Counted from the stretch's first letter, positions 1 to 5,753 are shown. The stretch: DNA of 7,930 nucleotides from Hyphomicrobiales bacterium (GCA_028290125.1 JAQGKM010000214.1:1-7930); one strand, 5' to 3'. Numbers and translations: made by a program. The notes: generated from the letters alone by a model not told the origin.

Positions 1-584
1 AGGAAGCGATGGCCGTAGGTGACATCGCTTGCTTCGATGCCGTCGAGCGAGAAGCGCACGATCTCGGGCTCTTCCGTCTCCGGCCCGAAGGTCGCGACGA
101 TGGAATGCAGCGGGCGCACCCAGCGCAAAGCCTCGGGCTTCGTGGAGCCCGCGCCCCAGCGCATCGACTTCGGCCACGGAAATTTGCGCAGCACGGCGGG
201 CAGGACTTCGGCCAGCAGGTCGAGCGTCGCACGGCCCGGCTTCTCGACGATAGCGACGTAGAACTCGCCCTTTTTCGGATCCTTCTCGATCGTCGCCTGA
301 TCGAGCGAGGCGAGGCCTGCGCTTTTCAGAAACCCCTGCACGGCAGCATCAGGCGCGCCGACGCGCGGGCCCTTTTTCTCCTCGCGCACATCGGGCTGCC
401 GCGCCGGCAGGCCCGCGATGTGCAGCGCGAGGCGGCGCGGCGTCACGAAGGCGGCGGCGCCCTCATAGGTGAGACCACGATCCACCAGCGCCTGCGTGAC
501 AAGCTTCTTCAGATCCTCAGCCGCCTGCGCCTGCATGCGCGCCGGAATTTCCTCGGAAAAGACTTCGAACAAGAGATCGGGCAT
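1..584 (-). CDS. glyS: Glycine--tRNA ligase beta subunit, N-terminal part (cut by window edge)
   Basis: This is the beta subunit of the heterotetrameric (alpha2beta2) bacterial glycyl-tRNA synthetase, a cytoplasmic enzyme that charges tRNA-Gly. In this family the beta subunit mainly binds tRNA, while the alpha subunit holds the aminoacylation site. The first 194 residues are visible and the rest lies beyond base 1; full-length members are around 700 residues. The N-terminus MPDLLFEVFSEEIPARM is the family hallmark. Further typical blocks are FVTPRRLA (46-53), FPWPKSMRWG (135-144), RWVRPLHSIVATF (154-166) and TYGHRF (189-194). The ATG at 584-582 is chosen because the conserved N-terminus begins there and a GGAAG ribosome site lies about 9 bases upstream, inside the end of the Fic gene. 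The start overlaps the Fic stop codon by one base (TGATG), which suggests translational coupling. No frameshift is seen in the visible part. Identification is firm. Confidence 0.97.
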   Translation of the reverse strand, partial: MPDLLFEVFSEEIPARMQAQAAEDLKKLVTQALVDRGLTYEGAAAFVTPRRLALHIAGLPARQPDVREEKKGPRVGAPDAAVQGFLKSAGLASLDQATIEKDPKKGEFYVAIVEKPGRATLDLLAEVLPAVLRKFPWPKSMRWGAGSTKPEALRWVRPLHSIVATFGPETEEPEIVRFSLDGIEASDVTYGHRF

Positions 585-1741
585 CAGTTTTTACTTCCGG
601 AAATGATCTCGACGATGTCTCGCGCCATAAAGAGCTTGGGATTCGAAGTTCCGGGAACCTCGCTCAATATGTTCTCGCGAATCAACACGTCGACATTGGC
701 TTTAGCAGCGGGATAGCTCACCCCGATGCGGTTCATGACGTCGGTGACGCTGACCGCCGGGCGTTCGAACAGATAGTCGGCCGCGACGAGCAGATTGGCG
801 GAGTTGCGCGCTTTCTGCAGGCGTTCGCGATAACTTTTCTGCAAAGCGCCGATCCTGTCGGCCAGCGTAATCGCTTGCTGCGCAGCTTCGCGCATGACGT
901 CGAGGAAAAAGGCGATCCAGCCCTCCCAGTCGCCGTCGCGCGACACTGCAAGCATGCGGTCGATATACTCATCCTTGCGCGCCTCGAACACGGGCGACAG
1001 ATAGAGCAGCGGCTGAATGAGCTTCTGGCGCATATACAAATGCAAGATGATCAACATGCGCCCGACGCGCCCGTTGCCGTCGGCAAAGGGATGTATCGCC
1101 TCGAACTGATAATGAATCAGGGCCGCGTCGATCAGCGTATCGAGACCATCTTCGTCCCGATGGAAGTAGCGTTCCAGCGCGTCCAGACAGTCCAGCGTCT
1201 CGCGCGGCGGCGGCGGGACGTAGCGCGCTTTCTCGATTTCATAAGCGCCGATGTAATTCTGATGTTGCTTGAACTCGCCGGGCCGCACCGTCGCGCCGCG
1301 GTCCCGGCGCACCTGCTGGAGGAGCGTCGCGTGCGCATCGCGCAATGTGCGGAGCGACAGCGGCACGTTGTCGAGGCTGGCGATCGCCGCCGAAAGAGCC
1401 TCCATGTAGTTCAGGACTTCCCGCGTATCCGGCGTCCCGCTGCCGCCCTCCGTCGCTTCCGCAAGCACCAGCGCATCGAGCGTCGTGTAGGTGCCTTCCA
1501 TGCTGGACGAGGAGATCACTTCCCGGCGCTGCAGGGGGCGGATGAGCAAGTATGGATTGGGGATCGTTCGTCCGATCCCGTTCAGCTCGCCGATCGCACC
1601 CGCGGCCGCGCTGAGCGAACGAGAAATGCGGGCGTGGTCCAGCGACGCAGGCGGAAGCGGAGCCGGCACGAACGCCCACTGGCCCCGCTCGGTCGGGACC
1701 AGCGAACCTGTCGCTGAGCTCTCGAAATCTTCCCGCTTCAC
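584..1741 (-). CDS. Fic-family protein AMP-transferase, self-inhibited type, with C-terminal winged helix
   Basis: This is a 385-residue Fic enzyme. The family typically moves AMP from ATP onto a Ser, Thr or Tyr hydroxyl of a target protein; some members also remove it. The active-site motif HPFADGNGRVGR (217-228) is complete, with catalytic His217 and the DGNGR anion-binding loop. The inhibitory-helix motif S-x3-E-G lies at 78-83 (Glu82, Gly83), N-terminal to the Fic core, which marks a class II Fic that needs no separate antitoxin. A flap-like stretch RPGEFKQHQNYIG is at 153-165. Residues about 313-380 look like a winged helix-turn-helix (SVTDVMNRIGVSYPAAKANV at 331-350). Length and layout resemble the Shewanella SoFic type. 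The start is a GTG at 1741-1739, behind AGGAG about 10 bases upstream. The gene lies between the CDGSH gene and glyS and overlaps glyS by one base. It also seems to have its own promoter. The protein target cannot be read from the sequence; that it is glycyl-tRNA synthetase is only a possibility raised by position. Confidence 0.95.
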   Translation of the reverse strand: MKREDFESSATGSLVPTERGQWAFVPAPLPPASLDHARISRSLSAAAGAIGELNGIGRTIPNPYLLIRPLQRREVISSSSMEGTYTTLDALVLAEATEGGSGTPDTREVLNYMEALSAAIASLDNVPLSLRTLRDAHATLLQQVRRDRGATVRPGEFKQHQNYIGAYEIEKARYVPPPPRETLDCLDALERYFHRDEDGLDTLIDAALIHYQFEAIHPFADGNGRVGRMLIILHLYMRQKLIQPLLYLSPVFEARKDEYIDRMLAVSRDGDWEGWIAFFLDVMREAAQQAITLADRIGALQKSYRERLQKARNSANLLVAADYLFERPAVSVTDVMNRIGVSYPAAKANVDVLIRENILSEVPGTSNPKLFMARDIVEIISGSKN

Positions 1742-1790
1742 GTCAACTTCACTCCTGCGGAGCCAGATTAAACTAAAACGCCGATTCCTT

Positions 1791-1811
1791 TAATCCCTAA
1801 GCAGGGGATTA
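1791..1811. promoter_or_regulatory. Perfect 7-bp dyad over the Fic promoter (candidate operator)
   Basis: TAATCCC (1791-1797) and GGGATTA (1805-1811) are perfect inverted copies separated by 7 bases. The right arm covers part of the TATAAT box of the predicted Fic promoter and the left arm falls near the expected transcription start. A bound regulator would therefore block RNA polymerase. The binder is unknown; the winged helix of the Fic protein itself is one candidate. It could instead be a weak RNA hairpin behind the CDGSH gene, but no T-tract follows it. Confidence 0.4.
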
Positions 1812-1836
1812 TAGTTTGGTACAATCGTGAGGCGAA
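1808..1836 (-). promoter_or_regulatory. Predicted promoter of the Fic gene
   Basis: On the minus strand a perfect TATAAT -10 box (1813-1808) lies 17 bases downstream of TTCGCC (1836-1831), a weak -35 box matching TTGACA at three of six positions. The region is clearly more AT-rich than the flanking genes. It lies in the 112-base gap between the CDGSH stop and the Fic start, so Fic and possibly glyS could be transcribed separately from glyQ. This is a prediction by eye. Confidence 0.5.
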
Positions 1837-1853
1837 CACACCCGGAACAAACC

Positions 1854-2093
1854 TCAGATTTTTCCGTGCGTGCCGTCGCACATCGGCATGTTGACCGACT
1901 GCTTGCAGCCACAGAAGTGGACCTTGCGCGTCTTTGGCGCGGTCCATTCCATCGGGCGGAAGTCCGTGCCCTTGTGCGAGCCGTCGCAAAAGGGCTGCGT
2001 CGCGGACTGGCCGCAGGAGCACCACCAATAGGTGACGCCGGCCTCGACATCGACGGAATAGGCGCCCTTCTGGGCCATCACGGGTTCAGCCAT
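1854..2093 (-). CDS. Small protein with two CDGSH iron-sulfur motifs (CISD3/Miner2-like)
   Basis: This 79-residue soluble protein has two CDGSH motifs of the form C-x-C-(x)n-C-D-G-(S/T)-H. The first uses Cys25, Cys27, Cys36 and His40; the second uses Cys61, Cys63, Cys72 and His76. Each motif should hold one [2Fe-2S] cluster with three Cys and one His ligand, as in the single-chain CISD3 (Miner2) type, whereas human mitoNEET dimerises with one motif per chain. Family roles involve redox-sensitive electron or cluster transfer; the specific role here is unknown. No signal peptide or membrane segment is seen, so it should be cytoplasmic. The ATG at 2093-2091 is chosen for the compact domain fit and the G-rich GGGGGGA sequence just upstream. 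It starts 23 bases after the glyQ stop, so it is probably co-transcribed with glyQ. All eight cluster ligands are present. Confidence 0.93.
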   Translation of the reverse strand: MAEPVMAQKGAYSVDVEAGVTYWWCSCGQSATQPFCDGSHKGTDFRPMEWTAPKTRKVHFCGCKQSVNMPMCDGTHGKI

Positions 2094-2116
2094 TTCAATT
2101 CCCCCCAGCAGAAAAG

Positions 2117-3070
2117 TCAGGCTGCGCCGCCGGCCGCGGTCTTGAGCCACGCCGCCCCACACGCCTTGGCGAGTTCGCGCACACGCAGGATGTAGCTCTG
2201 GCGCTCGGTGACCGAGATCACGCCGCGCGCGTCGAGCAAATTGAACGTGTGGCTCGCCTTGATGCACTGGTCGTAGGCCGGCAGCACCATAAGGTGGCGG
2301 TCGCCCTGATCGCCTGCCGCCAGCAACTTGCGGCACTCGGTTTCGGCGTCCTTGAAATGGCGGAACAGCCGGTCGGTGTCGGCATGTTCGAAATTGTGCC
2401 GGGAAAATTCCTGCTCGGCCTGCAGGTAGACGTCGCCGTAGGTGATCCGGTCGGGGCCGTCGAGGCCGTTGAAGTTCAGGTCGTAGACGTTCTCGACGCC
2501 CTGCACATACATGGCCAGGCGCTCGAGCCCGTAGGTGAGTTCGCCCGAGACCGGCGAGCATTCGATGCCGGCGACCTGCTGGAAATACGTGAACTGCGAC
2601 ACTTCCATGCCGTCGCACCAGCACTCCCAGCCGAGCCCCCAGGCGCCGAGCGTCGGGCTCTCCCAGTCGTCCTCGACGAAGCGGATGTCATGCAGGCGCG
2701 CGTCGACGCCGATGGCGGCCAGCGAGCGCAGGTAGAGGTCCTGCAGGTCGGGCGGCGACGGCTTCAGGATCACCTGAAACTGGTAATAGTGCTGCAGGCG
2801 ATTGGGGTTCTCGCCATAGCGGCCATCTTTGGGACGGCGCGAGGGCTGCACATAGGCGGCCTTCCACGGCTTCGAGCCGAGCGAGCGCAGCGTGGTTGCG
2901 GGATGAAACGTGCCCGCGCCCACTTCCATGTCGTAGGGCTGCAGGATGACGCAGCCCTGCTCCGCCCAGAAACGCTGCAGCGTCAGGATGAGTCCCTGAA
3001 ACGAGCGCGCCGGATCGAGCGCCGGGCTGGCGGGAGAAAGGGACGCGGAAAGCTCGGTCTGCGCCGGCAT
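2117..3070 (-). CDS. glyQ: Glycine--tRNA ligase alpha subunit
   Basis: This is the catalytic alpha subunit of the alpha2beta2 class II glycyl-tRNA synthetase, which forms glycyl-adenylate and transfers glycine to tRNA-Gly. It has 317 residues, normal for the family. The conserved core starts near residue 24 with FQGLILTLQRFWAEQGC, followed by QPYDMEVGAGTFHPAT (44-59). Class II motif 2 is seen as AYVQPSRRPKDGRYGENPNR (72-91) and motif 3 as ELTYGLERLAMYVQ (177-190). The first ~22 residues are Ala/Ser/Pro-rich and poorly conserved, so a later start is possible but no better one is evident. The ATG at 3070-3068 has a modest AAGGA about 10 bases upstream. A good predicted promoter lies 45-73 bases upstream. 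Its partner gene glyS is separated from it by two unrelated genes, whereas the two are often neighbours. Identification is firm. Confidence 0.97.
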   Translation of the reverse strand: MPAQTELSASLSPASPALDPARSFQGLILTLQRFWAEQGCVILQPYDMEVGAGTFHPATTLRSLGSKPWKAAYVQPSRRPKDGRYGENPNRLQHYYQFQVILKPSPPDLQDLYLRSLAAIGVDARLHDIRFVEDDWESPTLGAWGLGWECWCDGMEVSQFTYFQQVAGIECSPVSGELTYGLERLAMYVQGVENVYDLNFNGLDGPDRITYGDVYLQAEQEFSRHNFEHADTDRLFRHFKDAETECRKLLAAGDQGDRHLMVLPAYDQCIKASHTFNLLDARGVISVTERQSYILRVRELAKACGAAWLKTAAGGAA

Positions 3071-3114
3071 GGGCGTTTGATCCTTGAAAGACGGCGGGGT
3101 GGAAATTCGAGCGC

Positions 3115-3143
3115 AACCTAAGGGGCGGCCCCTGCCCGGTCAA
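3115..3143 (-). promoter_or_regulatory. Predicted promoter of glyQ
   Basis: On the minus strand TTGACC (3143-3138) and TAGGTT (3120-3115) are separated by exactly 17 bases, a good sigma-70-type promoter for this GC content. It would give a leader of roughly 40 bases before the glyQ ATG. The spacer holds a 13-base near-palindrome (3121-3133, aggggc-g-gcccct). A 6-bp dyad, ctgcga/tcgcag (3146-3163), sits just upstream of the -35 box. Either could bind a regulator, but short GC dyads also arise by chance. Confidence 0.55.
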
Positions 3144-3259
3144 TTCTGCGACGGGCTTCGCAGCCTGAACCGTGGATGAACATCGCCCTCACCGCCCGTT
3201 CAGCCAGCGCGTCTTACAAACAGACAACGCCCGGCGAGACCGGCGGGCGCAACAACAAC

Positions 3260-3265
3260 AGGAGG
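3260..3265 (+). promoter_or_regulatory. Strong ribosome binding site that fixes the start of the small exported protein
   Basis: AGGAGG lies 6 bases before the ATG at 3272, right after a CAACAACAACA stretch that should be unstructured. It decides for this ATG over an in-frame ATG at 3176, and the signal peptide begins exactly here. Confidence 0.8.
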
Positions 3266-3271
3266 ACTTCC

Positions 3272-3526
3272 ATGGCGTTTTCCCTTTTCAGCCGCAACTT
3301 CGGCAAGGTCGCTGTCGCCGCCGCCGGATTGACCCTCGCGACGCTCGCGTCCGCTGCGCCCGCATCCGCGCAGGGCTGGGGCGGCTCCCGCTTCGAGACC
3401 GTGCAGTACCGTGGCGGCCATCATGACGGCTGGCGTCGCAACCATCGCCCGCGCTGCTTCATGGAGCGGGTCGTGCGTCACACACCATACGGCCGCCGCG
3501 TGGTCGAACGCCGCGTCTGCCGCTAA
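3272..3526 (+). CDS. Small exported arginine-rich protein of unknown function
   Basis: I do not recognise the specific family. The product has 84 residues. Residues 1-33 form a clear Sec signal peptide: basic start with Arg8 and Lys12, a hydrophobic stretch VAVAAAGLTLATLA (13-26), and a signal peptidase I site ASA-Q at 31-34. The mature part has only 51 residues and is extremely basic, with 13 Arg and 4 His against 4 acidic residues. It contains just two cysteines, Cys62 and Cys83, which could form a disulfide in the periplasm. The C-terminal block from Cys62 to Arg84 has a valine/arginine pattern (ERVVR, RRVVERRVCR) that looks like a beta-hairpin closed by the disulfide; that fold is inference. 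A charged protein of this kind might bind the envelope or nucleic acid, but there is no direct evidence. It is divergent from glyQ and appears to be a single-gene transcript. An upstream in-frame ATG at 3176 is unlikely to be the start. Confidence 0.85.
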   Translation: MAFSLFSRNFGKVAVAAAGLTLATLASAAPASAQGWGGSRFETVQYRGGHHDGWRRNHRPRCFMERVVRHTPYGRRVVERRVCR

Positions 3527-3539
3527 GCGAAACCGCAAA

Positions 3540-3578
3540 CCCGCGCCCTTGAGGGCGCGGGTGGCTCCGGAGGAGCCA
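3540..3578 (+). terminator. Two adjacent GC-rich hairpins after the small exported protein gene
   Basis: A perfect 9-bp stem cccgcgccc/gggcgcggg with a 4-base loop TTGA spans 3540-3561. One base pair later a second perfect 7-bp stem tggctcc/ggagcca with a 3-base loop spans 3562-3578. They start 13 bases after the stop codon, a typical place for a terminator or a 3' end stabiliser. No T-tract follows either stem, so intrinsic termination is uncertain. Read on the plus strand they would form two stacked hairpins in the RNA. Confidence 0.55.
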
Positions 3579-3579
3579 G

Positions 3580-3623
3580 GTGAGGGGTTACGCACAATTC
3601 CCCCTGAGGCAGTAACCCCTCAC
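3580..3623. repeat. Perfect 12-bp inverted repeat with 20-base loop (terminator or REP-like element)
   Basis: GTGAGGGGTTAC (3580-3591) is repeated in exact inverted form as GTAACCCCTCAC (3612-3623). It lies between two convergent genes, right after two other hairpins. A T-containing but not T-rich stretch (tcgttcttt) follows on the plus strand. It may help end transcription from both sides, or be one copy of a dispersed palindromic repeat. Only one copy is seen in this window. Confidence 0.6.
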
Positions 3624-3648
3624 TCGTTCTTTCGAAAAGGGCGACCAC

Positions 3649-4404
3649 TCACCACTCCACCACCGCCTCGCCCCTATGCAGCGCTTCCGCCAGCGGCGTG
3701 AATCGGCCGTCGGCGCCGTGCAGCACGAGCGGCGGGCGCAGGCGCAGCGGCGCGCGGCTGCCTTTTCTGGCCCGCAGCAGAACGCGAATCGCATCGCCGT
3801 CCGCCTTCGCATGGATCGGCGCCACGGCGACGCCCCCAGCCCGACCCTTCAGCGCCTCCAGCAATTCGGCCAGCCGGTCGGCGCGGTGGATGAGAAAGAT
3901 CTCGCCCTGCGGCGCGCAAAGCGCCGTGCAGGCGCGGACCCAGCGATCGAGCCCATCGGGCGAATCGAACACATGCGCCCGGGCCCGGGCGTCGTCGGGC
4001 GAGCGGCGGCCCTGGCCCGGATCGAGAAAGGGCGGGTTCGAGATCACCACCTCGGCGCCGCCGTCGACAATGCCCGCTGCGCGGCGGCTGCTCGCGACCA
4101 GCAAGTCGGCGGCGCGGGCCTCACCGCGGTCGGCCATGCCATTGGCCGCCAGATTGCGCGTCGCCAGAGCGACGGCGTCCGGCTCCCGGTCGATCAGCAG
4201 CACCCTGAGGCCCGGCCTGTCGAGCGCCGCCGCCAGCCCTGCCGCGCCCGAGCCTGAGCCGGCGTCGATCAGCAGGCCCTGCGCGTCGCGCGGCGCCGCC
4301 GCCGCCAGCAGGATGGCGTCGGTGCCGGCGCGATGCCCGGCGGCCGCCTGATGCAATCGCAACCGCCCGCCGAGCAGCAGGTCGGCGCCATCGCTATCGG
4401 ACAT
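3649..4404 (-). CDS. TrmN6/YfiC-like SAM-dependent N6-adenine methyltransferase
   Basis: This is a 251-residue Rossmann-fold methyltransferase. The SAM-binding motif I is DAGSGSG (47-53), and the acidic residue ending strand beta-2 is seen in LLIDREP (69-75). Motif IV is NPPF (123-126, in VISNPPFLDPG), which marks amino-methyltransferases acting on adenine or on protein glutamine. The overall pattern, including an N-terminal segment (12-29) before the SAM domain like that of E. coli YfiC, fits tRNA1(Val) adenine-37 N6-methyltransferase. The same family includes rRNA and protein (PrmC-like) enzymes, so the substrate is an inference. The ATG at 4404-4402 is chosen because the upstream extension (MRRRAPSS...) lies within the preceding gene and is not conserved-looking. 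The gene overlaps the DUF2007 stop by 11 bases, which indicates a two-gene operon with coupled translation. The arginine- and alanine-rich composition matches the local GC content. Confidence 0.88.
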   Translation of the reverse strand: MSDSDGADLLLGGRLRLHQAAAGHRAGTDAILLAAAAPRDAQGLLIDAGSGSGAAGLAAALDRPGLRVLLIDREPDAVALATRNLAANGMADRGEARAADLLVASSRRAAGIVDGGAEVVISNPPFLDPGQGRRSPDDARARAHVFDSPDGLDRWVRACTALCAPQGEIFLIHRADRLAELLEALKGRAGGVAVAPIHAKADGDAIRVLLRARKGSRAPLRLRPPLVLHGADGRFTPLAEALHRGEAVVEW

Positions 4405-4621
4405 CGGAAAACGTGCAGGAGAAGCCTGCGCCCTCGATGAGGGCGCGCGCCTGCGCATGGCGGCCGCGTTCCACCATCACCCGGCGGGGCAGGAAACCGA
4501 GCGACCCTTCCATGGCGCTCATGTGGGCGTCGGCGATGAACGCGCCGATCCCGGCCGAGGTCAGCAAAGCCTCCACCGCCGAGATGAGCACGAGATCATT
4601 GGTCCTGAACAATTCGACCAT
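4394..4621 (-). CDS. DUF2007-domain small protein
   Basis: This is a 75-residue cytoplasmic protein beginning MVELFRTNDLVLISAVEALL. It has the layout of the DUF2007 family (putative signal-transducing, PII-like fold): an N-terminal strand, a helix (14-23), then the DxHMS-like block IADAHMSAMEGSLG (29-42) and a strand PRRVMVE (46-52). The molecular role of the family is not established. The ATG at 4621-4619 follows an AGGGG four to five bases upstream. Its end overlaps the start of the methyltransferase gene by 11 bases, so the two are almost surely one operon. It is divergent from the prenyl synthase gene, and the 111-base gap between them must hold promoters for both directions. Longer in-frame extension upstream to about 5347 is antisense to the prenyl synthase and is not real. 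Confidence 0.87.
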   Translation of the reverse strand: MVELFRTNDLVLISAVEALLTSAGIGAFIADAHMSAMEGSLGFLPRRVMVERGRHAQARALIEGAGFSCTFSDVR

Positions 4622-4669
4622 GTGGCCCCTCGTCAATGAGCATTGTCCCTGAAAGATAACAGCCTCCAC

Positions 4670-4698
4670 TTGCCGCGCCAGCGCTCCCCCCCTAGTTT
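4670..4698 (+). promoter_or_regulatory. Predicted promoter of the prenyl synthase gene
   Basis: TTGCCG (4670-4675) and TAGTTT (4693-4698) are separated by 17 bases, including a run of seven C. Transcription would begin near 4705. This is downstream of the alternative TTG start at 4643, and so supports translation from the GTG at 4733. Prediction by eye. Confidence 0.45.
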
Positions 4699-4732
4699 GC
4701 CGCTTGCCAAGCCAAAACAGAAGGGCCTCGTC

Positions 4733-5746
4733 GTGGGCGTCGTCATTCCTCTCGAAGACAAATCTCCGGAAGCTGGAATCGCGGGCCTCGTCAGCCTCGT
4801 CAAACCGGATATGGAGCGCGTCAACCAGATGATCCTGTCGCGGACGGGATCTGACGTGACGATGATTCCGGAGGTCGCCAACCACCTGATCTCGTCGGGC
4901 GGCAAACGTCTGCGCCCGATGCTGACGCTCGCGACCGCGGGCCTGTGCGGCTACAAGGGCGACGGCCAGATCAAGCTCGCGGCCGCCGTCGAATTCATGC
5001 ACACCGCGACGCTCCTGCACGACGACGTCGTCGACCAGAGCGACATGCGGCGCGGCAAGCTCGCGGCGCGCATGCTTTGGGGCAACGAGGCGAGCGTGCT
5101 CGTCGGCGACTTCCTGCTCGGCCAGGCCTTCAAGATGATGGTCGAGGTCGGCTCCCTGCCCTGCCTCGACATCCTGTCGGACGCCGCAGCTGTCATCGCC
5201 GAAGGCGAAGTCATGCAATTGTCCGCCGCGAAAGACACGGCGACGACGGAAGATTCCTATCTCGCGGTCATCCGCGCCAAGACCGCGGCCCTGTTCGCTG
5301 CGGCGAGCGAAGTCGGCCCGCTGCTCGCGCAGCGCTCGCGCGAGCATGTCGAGGCGTGCCGCAGCTATGGCGCCAATCTAGGCGTCGCCTTCCAGCTGAT
5401 CGACGATGCGCTCGACTATGGCGGGACGGCCGCAAAACTCGGCAAGAACGTCGGCGACGATTTCCGCGAAGGCAAGATCACGCTGCCCGTCGTGCTGTCG
5501 TTCCGGCGCGGCACGGAAGCCGAGCGCGATTTCTGGAAACGCACGCTGGAACGTGGCGAGATCGCCGACGGCGACCTCGAACTGGCGCTGGCCACCATGC
5601 GCCGGCATCGCGCGCTGGAAGACACGGTCGAGCGCGCTCGCCACTACGGCGCCATGGCGCGCGACGCGCTGGAAATCTTTCCGGCGTCGCCCTGGAAACA
5701 GGCCCTGCTCGACGTGGTCGATTTCTGCGTGGCCCGCGCGCACTAG
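4733..5746 (+). CDS. ispB: Long-chain all-trans polyprenyl diphosphate synthase (octa-/decaprenyl type)
   Basis: This enzyme adds isopentenyl diphosphate units one after another to farnesyl diphosphate to give the long prenyl tail of ubiquinone. With the GTG start it has 337 residues, normal for the family. Visible motifs are GGKRLRP (56-62, binds the diphosphate), the first aspartate-rich motif LLHDDVVD (94-101, Asp97/Asp98/Asp101), and the second aspartate-rich motif FQLIDDALDY (220-229, Asp224/Asp225/Asp228). Small residues (Ala92, Thr93) lie before the first motif, where short-chain enzymes carry bulky aromatics, so a long product is expected. Chain length (C40 or C50) cannot be told from sequence; many alphaproteobacteria make Q-10. 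The GTG at 4733 is preferred over a TTG at 4643 because AGAAGGG lies 7 bases before it, the family N-terminus (GVVIPLEDK) begins there, and a predicted promoter lies between the two. It ends 7 bases from the convergent ispE stop. Confidence 0.94.
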   Translation: MGVVIPLEDKSPEAGIAGLVSLVKPDMERVNQMILSRTGSDVTMIPEVANHLISSGGKRLRPMLTLATAGLCGYKGDGQIKLAAAVEFMHTATLLHDDVVDQSDMRRGKLAARMLWGNEASVLVGDFLLGQAFKMMVEVGSLPCLDILSDAAAVIAEGEVMQLSAAKDTATTEDSYLAVIRAKTAALFAAASEVGPLLAQRSREHVEACRSYGANLGVAFQLIDDALDYGGTAAKLGKNVGDDFREGKITLPVVLSFRRGTEAERDFWKRTLERGEIADGDLELALATMRRHRALEDTVERARHYGAMARDALEIFPASPWKQALLDVVDFCVARAH

Positions 5747-5753
5747 AGCGCGC

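Noticed and set aside
875..1717. Long plus-strand open frame opposite the Fic gene
   Set aside because: It is a shadow of the Fic coding strand in GC-rich DNA. The sequence is Arg-rich with no domain pattern, while the minus-strand frame has full Fic motifs.
584..1741. A separate antitoxin gene for the Fic protein
   Set aside because: No small gene directly beside it carries an S-x3-E-G helix. The inhibitory motif is inside the Fic protein itself, and the CDGSH protein has no antitoxin features.
2094..2624. N-terminal extension of the CDGSH protein into the glyQ region
   Set aside because: The extension is an out-of-frame reading of glyQ. The CDGSH domain starts cleanly at the ATG at 2093 with a G-rich ribosome site.
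2249..3121. Long plus-strand open frame opposite glyQ
   Set aside because: Antisense to a firmly identified class II synthetase gene; no recognisable motif of its own.
3176..3271. Earlier ATG start for the small exported protein
   Set aside because: It would bury the signal peptide behind 32 polar residues and ignore the AGGAGG site before 3272.
4643..4732. TTG start giving a 30-residue longer prenyl synthase
   Set aside because: The added residues are Pro/Lys-rich and unlike the family, and a predicted promoter lies inside this stretch. The GTG at 4733 has a ribosome site.
4622..5347. Extension of the DUF2007 frame across the prenyl synthase gene
   Set aside because: It is antisense to ispB, rich in Arg/His/Asp without any pattern, and DUF2007 proteins are about 70-80 residues.
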